Source of the DNA: Nematostella vectensis
Lineage: Eukaryota > Cnidaria > Anthozoa > Actiniaria > Edwardsiidae
Assembly: GCF_932526225.1 (NCBI RefSeq)
Contig: NC_064040.1
Coordinates: forward strand, 6,731,181-6,795,180
DNA length: 64,000 nt
Direction: 5' to 3'
Positions 36,150 through 47,442 of the stretch are shown one piece after another (position 1 is the first letter of the stretch; each line of letters opens with the position of its first letter). Under the pieces are notes generated by a model, which searched no databases, was not told the origin of the DNA, and saw nothing but the letters and a program-made list of their open reading frames with translations. A program made the position numbers and the translations under genes.

Positions 36150-38700
36150 TGGATTGCTGTGTATAGTGTGGATAGCTGTGTATGGTGTATATAGTTATGT
36201 ATGCTGTGGATAGTTGTGGATGGTGTAGATAGGTGTGGATAGCTATGGATGGTGTGGATAGCTGTGGATGGTGTGGATAGGTGTGTACGTTGTAGATAAT
36301 TGTGGATGGTGTAGATTGTTGTGGATGGTGTGCATAGCTGTGGATGGTGTAGATAGCTGTGGATGGTGTGGATAGCTGTGTATGGTGTAGATAGCTGTGG
36401 ATGGTGTGGATAGCTGTGGATGGTGTGAATAGCTGTGGATGGTGTGGATGGTGTGGATGGCTGTGTATGGTGTGTATGGTGTGGATAGCTGTGTATTGGG
36501 TGTATAGCTGTGTATGGGGTGGATAGCTGTGTATGGTGTGGATAGCTGTGGATGGTGTGGATAGCTGTGTATGGTGTGGATAGCTGTGGATGGTGTGGAT
36601 AGCTGTGGATGGCTGTGTATGGTGTAGATAGCTGTGTATGGTGTGTATGGCTGTGTATGGTGTGGATAGCTGTGTATGGTGTGGATAGCTGTGTATGGTG
36701 TGGATAGCTGTGTATGGTGTAGATAGCTGTGTATGGTGTGTATGGCTGTGTATGGTGTGGATAGCTGTGTATGGTGTGGATAGCTGTGTATGGTGTGGAT
36801 AGCTGTGTATGGTGTGGATAGCTGTGTATGGTGTGGATGGCTGTGTATGGTGTAGATAGCTGTGTATGGTGTGTATGGCTGTGTATGGTGTGGATAGCTG
36901 TGTATGGCCGTGTATAGTGTGGATGGTTGTGGATGGTGTGGATAGTTGTGTATGGCCGTGTATAGTGTGGATAGCTGTGGATGGTGTGGATAGCTGTGGA
37001 TGGTGTGGATAGCTGTGGATAATGTGGATAGCTGTGTATGGTGTGGATAGCTGTGGATGGTGTGGATGGCTGTGGATAGTTTGGATAGCTGTGGATGGCT
37101 GTGTATAGTGTAGATAGCTGTGTATGGTGTGGATAGCTGTGTATGGTGTGGATAGCTGTGGATGGTGTGGATGGCTGTGGATGGTGCGGATAGCTGTGGA
37201 TGGCTGTGTATGGTGTAGATATCTGTGTATGGCGTGGATAGCTGTGTATGGTGTGGATAGCTGTGTATGGTGTGGATAGCTGTGGATGGTGTGGATAGCT
37301 GAGTATGGCCGTGCATGGTGTGGATGGTTGTGGATGGTGTGGATAGCTGTGTATGGCCGTGTATAGTGTGGATAGCCGTGTATGGTGTGGATAGCTGTAC
37401 ATGGCAGTGGATGGCTGTGGATGGTGTGGATAGCTGTGTATGGTGTGTATGGCTGTGTATGGTGCGGATAGCTGTGTATGGTGTGGATAGCTGTGTATGG
37501 TGTGTATGGCCGTGTATAGTGTGGATAGCCGTGTATGGTGTGGATAGCTGTGAATGGCTGTGGATGGCTGTGGATGGCTGTGGATGGTGTGGATAGCTGT
37601 GTATGGTGTGTATGGCTGTGTATGGTGTGTATGGCTGTGTATGGTGTGGATAGCTGTGTATAGCTGTGTATAGCGTTAATAGCTGTGTATAGCTGTGTAT
37701 GGCTGTGTATGGTGTGGATAGCTGTGTATGGTGTGGATAGCTGTGTATGGTGGGGATAGCTGTGTATGACTGTGTATGGCTGTGTATGGTGTGGATGGTT
37801 GTGTATGGTGTGGATAGCTGTGTATGGTGTGGATAGCTGTGTATGGTGTGGATAGCTGTGTATGGTGTGGATAGCTGTGGATGGCTGTGTACGGTGTGGA
37901 TAGCTGTGTATGGTGTGGATAGCTGTGTATGGCTGTGTATGGTGTGGATGGTTGTGTATGGTGTGTATGGCTGTGTATGGTGTGGATAGCTGTGTATGGT
38001 GTGGATAGCTGTGTATGGTGTGGATAGCCGTGGATGGTGTGGATAGCTGTGTATGGTGTGGATAGCTGTGTATGGTGTGGATAGCTGTGTATGGTGTGTA
38101 TGGCTGTGTATAGTGTGGATAGCTGTGTGTGGTGTGGATAGCTGTGTATGGTGTGGATAGCTGTGTATGGTGTGGATAGCTGTGTATGGTGTGTATGGTT
38201 GTGTATGGTGTGTATGGCTGTGTATAGTGTGGATAGCTGTGTATGGTGTGGATAGCTGTGGATGGCTGTGTATGGTGTGGATAGCTGTGTATGGTGTGGA
38301 TAGCTGTGTATGGCTGTGTATGGTGTGGATAGCTGTGTATGGCCGTGTATAGTGTGGATGGTTGTGGATGGTGTGGATAGTTGTGTATGGCCGTGTATAG
38401 TGTGGATAGCTGTGTATGGTGTGGATAGCCGTGGATGGTGTGTATGGTTGTGGATGGTGTGGATAGCTGTGTATGGCTGTGTATGGTGTGGATGGTTGTG
38501 TATGGTGTGGATAGCTGTGTATGGTGTGGATAGCTATGGATAGCTGTGTATGGTGTGTATGGTGTGGATAGCTGTGTATGGTGTGGATAGCTGTGTATGG
38601 CGTGGATAGCTGTGTATGGTGTAGATAGCTGTGTATGGTGTGGATAGCTGTGTATGGTGTAGATAGCTGTGTATCGTGTTGATAGCTGTGTATGATACAC
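36150..38700 (-). repeat. 19-bp satellite array 2 (inverse of array 1)
   Basis: About 2.5 kb of the unit GGATAGCTGTGTATGGTGT, the reverse complement of array 1. Its right flank (38693-38731) is the reverse complement of array 1's left flank, so the two arrays are inverted copies of one locus. Three repeats are 57 bp, which explains the very long but meaningless minus-strand frames (IHTIHSYPHHTQ-type repeats, up to 930 codons). Confidence 0.97.
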
Positions 38701-38867
38701 TTCAGGATGCGTACTTAAAGTACTTACCACGATGATTGGCGTCAGACCGCTGGCCTGAAGTGCGCACACGTGTAGTTACATCACGACCCGGCGTTTCTCG
38801 TAGGAGCGGCAGCCGATACTTAACTCTATTTTGCTCAACCACTTGCTCTATCTACTGGCATTCAGCG

Positions 38868-41800
38868 ATGACTACACGAGATGCAGTGATATGTAGTGTC
38901 AGTGCTCTGGCTGCCTCGGCTTTGGCGGTGGCCGTCTATAGGTATTTCCCAAGACGAAAGCAAAATGCCTACGATACCAAAAAGCTGGTAAACGAGTACC
39001 TACTTTTCCACTATGGCAAACCAGAGGAAGTGCTTATGTATGATTTCGGGCCCAAAGATGCGCTGGATTTCCCGAGGAGATGTGCCGATCTATGCATAGA
39101 GCATACTGGGGTATGTGAGTTCTTTATTATATAAAAATGATTTACGTAATTTCGATCAAGATTGTTTCTGATCCAAACGACCAAACATTCAGACTGTGAC
39201 AAATGAATTTAAGTAAAAGACGTTTTTTTTTTTGTGTGTGTAATTTTTTATATTATGATGTTATGCCTTGTTCTTTTCAATGTTGGAAGATGTGCAGATA
39301 TTTTGATATATTTTTTGTATAACTTATTTTAGGTGTGCCATGTCATGTTGTCCACCAAAATCATAATAAATTATCATAAATTATTTGAACCTTGATATAA
39401 CAATTATCTCTGTACATCTCTCGTGATTCTGCTCTAGCAAATAGTATTTTGTTAAATAATCTTGATAAAGCATTTTTTTAATGTACCACTTTGATTTTTC
39501 ACCCCCTTTATCATATCATTTTATTGATTTAGAGATATGCGGTATAACCTATCAACAATCACAATCTCTGGCCCCAGCGATAGCAAAACATGTCAGGAAT
39601 AATCCAAGTTTCAGTCCTGTGGCATTGTGGGAGTTCTACTGTAATAAAAAAAAGCCGTATGTTTATTAAAAAAATTTCGATAGCAGGTTTTAAGCTGAAA
39701 ATAGGAACACCCTTAGAGCATGCTATTTGTGTACCAATGCACACTAGCTCAAATCTCACATGAGACATGGATTAAAATATTACAGAAAATGATGTCAGAA
39801 AAACAGTTTAGTAAGCTCAATGCCTACTTCCAGCCCCTTGTACTTGAAGTTCTCCTGTGACCACCCAATGACAAACAAAGAGTGACTTAATTCTGATTTC
39901 TTTGCTAGGATGAAGTCCCCTCATTAGCTCTGGACATTGGTTGTGCTGTTGGAAGATCAGCATTTGAACTGGCCCGTCACTTCAAACATGTTGTTGGAAT
40001 TGATTACTCCAATGCCTTTGTTGATACATGCATCCAATTGAAGCTTCTTGGAAAGCTCAGCTATGAGGCAACAACTGAAGGAGTGCTCACATCTCAACAT
40101 GAGGCTGTTATTGATTCACAAATCGTGAGTTTCCGTTTATGTTCTTCAAGATACAATACAATAAATATTATATTGAACATACTTTGGTAGTGGTCAATTG
40201 ATTTCCTAAAGCCCAGGACCTCCTAGAGTAATACACTTGACCAGATAAAATCCATACACCACAACTATAAGGGGGAAAAGGCAATGCCAAGAAGGTCGAG
40301 GAGGGATTGGGGGTATTTAACAAGAAAATTTCCTAATTAGGGAATTTTGTCTAGAAGTATACAACTAGAGTAATTGTTAGTGTTTACTTTAAGTTACTTT
40401 CTACATTTCTTTTAAAAAATAGTTGACAATTTGATATTCAGGATAGAAGCAAGACCTCATTTCAGCAGGGAGATGCCTGCAATTTGCCATCAGATCTTGG
40501 GCAGTTTGGTTGTGTTTTGGGGGCTAACCTCATTTGCCGTCTCCCCAACCCATATAAGTTTCTGGATCGGCTTCCCACCCTGGTCGCACCTGGTGGTATC
40601 GTTGTCCTGACCTGTCCATTTACATGGTTAGAAGAATATACTCCTAAGGTAGGTGGCATTATTATTATTATTTTATTGAAAATTACTTGCAATTAACACT
40701 GTGATTTGAAGTGTAAAGTTCAGGGCAGATACAGGGTGGGGGGGGGGGGAGTGGATTGCAGGATTCAAAATAACTTTTTTAAATCTGCTAGATTTTGCTG
40801 GCTTTCTGGATTTTGGTTGGTATACTCAAAATGTGAAAGGGGAATACATAAAAAGAGCTGGCAAAGACCAGAAAACAGCGGCTATCGCCAGCAGCTGGCC
40901 GCTAGTTTGAACCCTGGGATTGGTTGCCCCTCATGACATGTCTCACATTAAATCTCAAACTTATGTCCAGGCCCTATTATCCAGCCCCCTTTATAAATTT
41001 TAGACCGCTCCTGGAGTGAATGGGCCACTCCTGGAATGGAAACACTGCTCGCTTTAGATATACTAGCTTCAACCTTCTTCCCCTGTTATGTATTGCTGTT
41101 ACCTATACTCAGTCTGTCTTATCAGATTCCTGGGGCCGGTTCCTGAAAAAGTCAGATCAATTTATCTGCCAATAGGAGTTATACGTAGGTTAAATTTGCT
41201 TAGCGGTGGATAGCTATCCGACCGATAAAATCTGGTTCCTGAAAGCAAAGTTATCCCTCCGATAGCTATCGGTAGATAAGCGAGAAGAATTTTGCTTAGC
41301 TGTGGATAGCTATCCGACCGATAAAATCTGGTTCCTGAAAGCAAAGTTATCCCTCCGATAGCTATTGGTAGATAAGCGAGAAGAAAACTGGTTTGATAAG
41401 TAAATTGTACACAGGAGACCCAGTAAATCAGCAAATATTAGCCAAGTTTTACCTTCTTTTTTTTATTTCACCGGAGAATCTTCATAACATCTCTGTTTTT
41501 ATTGCAATCACCTCCATTCAGTCCCAAATTTGTTTTCAACTGGTTTAAAAATCACTAGTTTGACTTGCATGCGATTTTAGTCTCCCATTAACGCCAACTT
41601 GAAATTAAGAACTTCGGTTTTACAAAATGGACGTCACCTAATATCTTGGGGTTTATTAGGGCTTGTTTCTTCAAGCTAACGTACGAAAAACGCCAAAATC
41701 CACCAAGCACCATTTTGAATCACCACAGTATTTCCAACTTGTCATTTGCAAACAATATGTTGTAAGTGCTAATGATCAACTTCAAGCGACACCCTAGGAC

Positions 41801-42563
41801 TTTAATGACTAGATAAATGTTGGAGGGTTTAAAACTTAATTTTATTTGAGGTTTTTTTCTTTCTAAAACCCCAATTGTACAAGTTTTGACTTTTATTTCC
41901 AAGCTTGGGAGCCCTGTGTTCTCCCAATAACCATGGCAACAGCTCATCCGCCATCTTGGATTGCATGACTTATAGCGACTTATCGGGCCCTCCCGACCCC
42001 TGCTATCTTTATCTGCTACTTTATCAGAGGATAACTTTATAGGAACCTAATTTATCTACAGATAAATTTATCTGGGGATAAAGTGCATATTTATCTACCG
42101 ATAACTGCTAATTGAGCTTTGAGGAACAGGCCCAAGAGTGCAAATTACCTCATACAGGAAACCCACTCTTTTCTGATTACTTGATTACGAGTATAGCATA
42201 GCTCATATGTAAGAAATCCTTGACATGTTGCATTTTGTTGTATACCATGAATTGACAAGAAACATGACATCTTGGGGTAAATGCCATTGTTTTGTTATTT
42301 TGGTTCTTCCACATACCTAATGTTAATTTCATGAATTTTATTTTTCATTTTACTAGAAACTGTGGCTTGGAGGATACACAGACTCATCAGGGAATCCTGT
42401 TAGTGGAGCAGATGCACTGAAAGCATATCTACAGCCAAACTTTGAACTGATTGAAACCAAAGACATGCCTTTCTTTATCCGAGAGACGGCACGCAAGAAT
42501 CAGTGGTCTGTAGCACAAGTGTTTATTTGGAGAAGGCGTAAAAACACTGTTGAGAAGTCTTGA
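38868..42563 (+). CDS. Stand-alone OvoA C-terminal-type methyltransferase (4 exons, 290 aa)
   Basis: SAM-dependent methyltransferase resembling the C-terminal domain of OvoA (putative 4-mercaptohistidine N1-methyltransferase, the last step of ovothiol synthesis). Exons: 38868-39110, 39909-40124, 40442-40648, 42357-42563; all introns phase 0. Residues 1-24 are a hydrophobic segment followed by PRRK, a likely membrane anchor or targeting signal. Family blocks in order: LVNEYLLFHYG, DFGPKDALDFPRRC, then the SAM-binding motif ALDIGCAVGRSAFELAR (Asp90-Gly96), VVGIDYS, FQQGDACNLPSDLGQF, GANLICRLPNP, GGIVVLTCPFTWLEEYTP, PFFIRETARKNQWSVAQ. No DinB-like or sulfoxide-synthase domain of OvoA is seen. 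I chose ATG 38868; no ATG-initiated in-frame extension was found. Family is strongly supported; the substrate is inferred. Confidence 0.9.
40724..41015. mobile_element. Possible diverged TIR element with G-run
   Basis: CAGGGCAGATACAGGGTGGGGGGG opens the stretch and CCCTTTATAAATTTTAGACCGCTCC closes it, echoing the element at 33474-33733. Ends are poorly conserved. In intron 3 of the methyltransferase gene. Confidence 0.3.
41131..42136. mobile_element. About 1-kb TIR element in methyltransferase intron 3
   Basis: Left end GGGGCCGGTTCCTGAAA and right end TTTGAGGAACAGGCCCAA are inverse of each other. The subterminal regions are dense in GATAAAT/ATTTATC words on both sides. Inside, a unit of about 95 bp beginning TTTGCTTAGCGGTGGATAGC is present twice in tandem (41197-41291, 41292-41386). 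No transposase frame. Confidence 0.65.
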
Positions 42564-42879
42564 GCTATAAAAACAATGCAATTTAAAAATTTAAATAATC
42601 GACTCTTGTATAAATCACTGATTGTAGTAATGCAAGATATAATTTAAAAAGAATTCACAAATTGCAGGTTAGAGAGGGGCATTTTGTTATTTAAACATAC
42701 TTTGTTTTATTTGAATGTATTTACAGTGTAGAGGGCCAATGATAAATGTGTAAAAAGTAAAAGAAAAAAAGTAAAACTTAAAAGGCCTAATGGAGTTTGT
42801 ATTTCCTGTTTTTTCACTTAACATGTAGCTATCACCACTGTTTTTTTAAACATATGAACTAAGATAACACAGGGTTAGA

Positions 42880-44610
42880 TACCATAGCATGTACATGTTT
42901 AACAAAACAGACCATCACCAAGATTACCATGACGGAACATAACATCACTAAGGCAACTGCAACAGAACAGACCATCACCAAGGTTACCACAACAGAACTT
43001 AACATCAGCAAGGTTATCACAATAGAACAGATCACCACCAAGGATATCACATAGAACAGATCATCACCAAGGATATCACATAGAACAGATCATCACCAAG
43101 GTAACCACATAGAACAGACAATCACCAAGGTTATCACAATAGAACATCGCCAAGGTTACCACAACAGAAGATGCCACCACCAAGGTTATCACAATAGAAC
43201 AGATCACCACCAAGGATATCACATAGAACAGATCATCACCAAGGTAACCACATAGAACAGACAATCACCAAGGTTATCACAATAGAACATCGCCAAGGTT
43301 ACCACAACAGAAGATGCCACCACCAAGGTTACCACAACAGAACAGACCATCACTAAGGTTTCCACAACAGTAGAACCGAATGTCATCAAGATTACAACAA
43401 CAGGACAGACTATCACCAAGGTTATCACAATAGAACAGACCATCACAAAGGTTACCACAATAGAACAGACCAATGTTACCAAAATAGAACAGACCATCAC
43501 CAAGGTTTCCACAACAGAACAGGTTATCACAATAGAACAGACCTTCGTCGAGGGTATCACATAGAACAGGTAATCACCAATGTCATCACATAGAATATAC
43601 CATCACCAATTTTATCACATGGAACATATCACCAAGGTTACCACAACAGGACAGACCATCACCAAGGTTACCACAACAGAACATACCATCACCAAGGCAA
43701 CTGCAACAGAACAGACCATCGCCAAGGTTACCACAACAGGACTTAACATCACCAAGGTTATCACAATAGAACAGACAATCACCAAGGTTACCACATAGAA
43801 CAGATCATCACCAAGGTTATCAAATAGAACAGACCATCACCAAGGTTTCCACAACAGACCATCACCAACGTTACCACAATTGAACAGATCATCACCAAGG
43901 TAACCGCAACAGTACAGACCATCACCAAGGTTACCACAACAGGGCTTAACATAACCAAGGTTATCACAACAAAACAGACCATCACCAAGGTTATCACAAC
44001 AAAACAGACCATCACCAAGGTTGTCACAACAAAAAAGACCATCACCAAGGTTGTCACAATACAGTAGATCAGACCACCAATGTTATCACAGAACAGATCA
44101 TCACCAAGGTTATTACATAGAACAGATTATCACCAAGTTTATCACAAGAGATCATCATCAAGGTTATCACAACAGATCATCACCAAGGTTATCACAACAG
44201 ATTATCACCAAGTTTATCACAACAGATCATCACCAAGGTTATCACATAGAACAGATCATCAGCAAGGTTACCACATAGAACAGACAATAACCAAGGCTAT
44301 CAAATAGAAAAGATCCTCACCTTGGTTACGACATAGAACAGATCATCTTCAAGGCTATTACATCACAAAGTTTATCACAACAGATCATCACCAAGATAAT
44401 CACAACAGAACAGATCATCACCAATTGTCACAACAGAACATACCATCACCAAGGTTACCTCAAAAGAACAGATTATCACCATTGTTATCACATAGAACAG
44501 ATCATCACCAAGGTTATCACATACAATATACCATCAAGAAAGTTATCACATAGAACACATCATCACCAAGGCTAACACAACAGAACAGACAATGATCAAG
44601 TTGGTGAGAG
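42880..44610. repeat. About 30-bp minisatellite
   Basis: Roughly 55 degenerate units near ACAGACCATCACCAAGGTTA followed by CCACAACAGA. A larger block of about 143 bp is duplicated nearly exactly (43053-43190 against 43196-43333). Open frames (Thr/Val-rich on the two strands) are products of the repeat. It begins about 320 bp after the methyltransferase stop codon. Confidence 0.95.
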
Positions 44611-44647
44611 AACAGAACAGACCTCAACACACATGTACTAAAATGTG

Positions 44648-44777
44648 GTAAATTTTCTGTGATTATATTACTTATCATCTTTATTCTTACAAATAATTAT
44701 ACCTATAAGCAGTGATTGTTCTTAGAACTGCCATTTGCCAATTGCCATTTGCTGACAACGTTTATTGAAACAGGTGT
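44648..44777. mobile_element. MITE, ACACCTATTTCAATAAA family (partial copy)
   Basis: CTGTGATTATATTACTTATC is the inverse of the interior of the copy at 48969-49226, and the stretch ends GACAACGTTTATTGAAACAGGTGT, the family's terminus. One end is missing. Confidence 0.65.
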
Positions 44778-45914
44778 ATGTGCGATAAGTGAAGTGGAAA
44801 ATGGATTGATTGATGGATTAAATAATAAGTGCACATGCCTAATTAACATTTGAACTTTTTTCATGTAATCTTCACTTTATTCATATAAGGGTAAAGAACC
44901 CAGAGTCAAGAACTTCACTCTTGTAGAATACAAGAAGACATACATTTTCCTGACTCATGGACAACGATCGTCAAGTCGGTCATTTATGATGGAAAAGTTT
45001 TAGTGTTGTCATGGTTCCTTGATCGCCCTGTTGCCTCCACTCGACAGGGGGCCGTGTTTTACATTCTTAATGATTCGCCAGCGATAGACATGCAATACAG
45101 AGATAAGTGTGTGGTATACCAAATGGGGTAGAAAGAACATCATTGGGGGCGAGCAGTAACCTCTTGAAATATAAGGTACGTTTGTCAATGCACCCGTCAG
45201 AATTTAGGAGAGAAATCTGGGAAGACATATATTTGTTACGTGAACTTATTGATGCTGCGTGACGTGTTACGTTAATCTTTCAATGCAAATAGCTTAACAG
45301 GCTTTGAGACCCGAGACTTTATGTGACCTTAGCTGATTATCTAAATTATTGTATTACTGCCCGTCTATTATTTGAAGACACTTGAAAAGATTACGTTTAA
45401 ATCCAAATCAAGTATCATAACAACATGAACAACAAAAACAGCTGTTGTATCGTCATTAAAGCGGTAATGTCAATCACCAGTTTATTTCCGGTCGATTACG
45501 TAAAAATCTCCGATGATTTTTAACGGAAAACGCAAGATTGTAAAAGAAGTGTGTCTAATTGAAGCTTCTGTGAGGAAGTGACTGATAATTTAGAGCGGAT
45601 GGCCTGTTAAATAGCGCGGACTCTAATAGATTCTTTTGTCTCTTGTCGGTTGAGGTTTCCGTCGGCCCTCCGGAAGTAAATTGGGCGATCGCCGCTTTAA
45701 TTATATCTTTGTAATCATAGACTTCATCATCATTTTCATTATCATCTTTATTTATTTTTATAAATGTTACCTCATCCCTCTCCTTATCATCCCCACACCA
45801 TCATCATCATTAAGATCATCGTCATCACTATCACCGAGCACCATGATCATTATCCTCAACCACAAATCAATATGATTGGAAGCTAATCCCCCCTATCACC
45901 CAAAACATTATCAT
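44778..45914. other. Non-coding interval
   Basis: About 1.1 kb between mobile elements. It has TCATCATT microsatellite-like stretches from about 45720 on. No domain or joinable exon recognised. Confidence 0.5.
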
Positions 45915-46270
45915 CAGGCCCGTACCCAGGGGGGGGGGGGGTGCAGGGGGTGCTAACGCACCCCCCCCCCCCCCCCCCACAACGGCCGAAGGTCCACTTT
46001 CGGTTCTCAATAGACGTGCTATTTGTAGACAAAATTATAAAGCACAAGCTAGATCACTCAGGTATGTAGCCAAATCCGACAAAAAACGCCCCGTCGAGAT
46101 ACTGCAAAGACATACAAAAAATCCCTATTTGTTTTTTTTCGGGAGTAGTCATTTTTGGTGGTGGATTTTTATCAAAGAACTCTCCCCCCCCCCCTCCCTC
46201 ACCCCCCCGGGAAAATTATGTCCACTTTGTCAGATTTCGCACCCCCCCAAGAATCCTGGGTATGGGCCTG
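45915..46270. mobile_element. MITE, CAGGCCCGTACCCAGG family (copy 1)
   Basis: Ends CAGGCCCGTACCCAGG and CCTGGGTATGGGCCTG form terminal inverted repeats, followed inward by G and C runs. The conserved interior includes TCTCAATAGACGTGCTATTT, TAGATCACTC and GAGATACTGCAAAG. Copies at 49273-49604 and 58633-58965 share ends and interior. Confidence 0.85.
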
Positions 46271-46430
46271 ATCATCATATTAATCTTCCCCACGTAGGAA
46301 ATACGAGTATACTTGTCATTATCATCATTATCATCAATACATCATTCATTATAATCATTATAATTGTAAACTCCTCTCCCTCCTTATCACCCCCACACTA
46401 TTATCATCATCATATCATCCTTGTCGTCTC
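46271..46430. repeat. (ATC/ATT)n-rich low-complexity tract
   Basis: ATCATTATCATC-type simple repeat, continuing the tract that starts before the adjacent MITE (45720-45910). The MITE appears to have inserted into this simple repeat. Confidence 0.7.
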
Positions 46431-46539
46431 ACTGTAGACGCGTACACAAGGGGAGGCTCTTCTTTCACTTCTCTCTGTGTCCCTTCGCAAACCGGTTCTA
46501 GTTTTGATGTTTGAAACCAACTTCTTGGTTCCAATGTTG

Positions 46540-47154
46540 TTATTTAGGTGTACATCGTCGTAAAAAAAACTTCTGGGTCGAGGTTTCCAAAGGTGTCACT
46601 GGTAACGGCTGATTGTTGATGAAATGAGCCCAATTGTCCTTGCAAATGTCTTCGTAGCAGTAGTTTGTGTCGTCTATTTTTGTGCCATCTCTCTTGGGAG
46701 CATACAAAATTCCACTGACAGCTATTCTGGAGCTGGGCCAGCGACCTTTGAGTGCATTTACACAGTTTTTCCATGTTAACAGCGATTTCATTTACACGCA
46801 GTTTTCTTATGTCATTTGTGCCTGAATGTACAATAATGTGTTCATAATCGTTCCTGTCGTCGTCCATAGTTTGTATGTATTGTAGAAGCTCTTTCGTTCC
46901 TCCCGCGACGTATTGTTTATTAACGAAACAATCTGGACAAAATCGCCGTTGTTATTCCTCGCAGGATCGAATCGCCGATCAATAGAATTGGACCTTTTGC
47001 TTCACTGGTCTCGGGCTTGGTCCTGTTTGCGTCCATCCTAGTTTGTCTGGTCGGACTGGTCTGCTCCAATGGTTTTGTATTTGGACGTCCATTATGTTGT
47101 CTTTTCCAGGTCTCACTGGCTCTTTTACCGCGACCATATAAAACCCATGACTGC
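46540..47154 (-). pseudogene. SGNH/GDSL-esterase remnant, probably of a retroelement
   Basis: Minus-strand pieces in different frames make one broken SGNH-hydrolase domain. About 47154-46920 includes PILLIGDSILRGI (the GDS block), preceded by a hydrophilic linker. About 46935-46770 includes VAGGTKELLQYIQTM and IIVHSGTNDIRKL (the GTND block). About 46780-46540 in a third frame includes SRIAVSGILYAPKRDGT. At least two frameshifts separate them. Such lone esterase domains occur in ORF1 proteins of some CR1-like LINEs and in other cnidarian repeat proteins (family knowledge), so a mobile-element origin is likely but not shown. Confidence 0.6.
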
Positions 47155-47157
47155 ACA

Positions 47158-47200
47158 TCCCCCCCCCCCCCCCCGTTAGTCAATCCTGGGTACGCGCCTG
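47158..47200. mobile_element. Truncated end of the CAGGCCCGTACCCAGG MITE
   Basis: A C run followed by GTTAGTCAATCCTGGGTACGCGCCTGC matches the right terminus of the family at 45915-46270. Only the end is present. Confidence 0.45.
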
Positions 47201-47442
47201 CATTGAGCATCGCCATCATTCTTTACCTAACCAGTTATTTTATCATCATCTTCACCGCAAATCAATTGTCACATACATCCAATATGAATTTGTAGAAAGA
47301 TCTTATAACACAAGAGCCATATAGCCCGGAATTGACGAAGGGGGGAAGGGGGTACGCAGACATGTATCATAGGAGAAAGGGGTTTTTTGCTCTTTACACG
47401 CCTGACAACACTTAAAGGTTTCAGCTCCTTACTTGTTCACCG

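Noticed and set aside
35977..38769. 930-codon minus-strand open frame of IHTIHSYPHHTQ-like repeats
   Set aside because: It is the 19-bp satellite read through; three units equal 57 bp and keep the frame. Two other minus frames are equally open over the same DNA, and its first codons come from the flank shared with array 1.
42859..44307. Thr- and Val-rich frames on both strands
   Set aside because: Caused by the 30-bp minisatellite; each strand gives several equally open frames.
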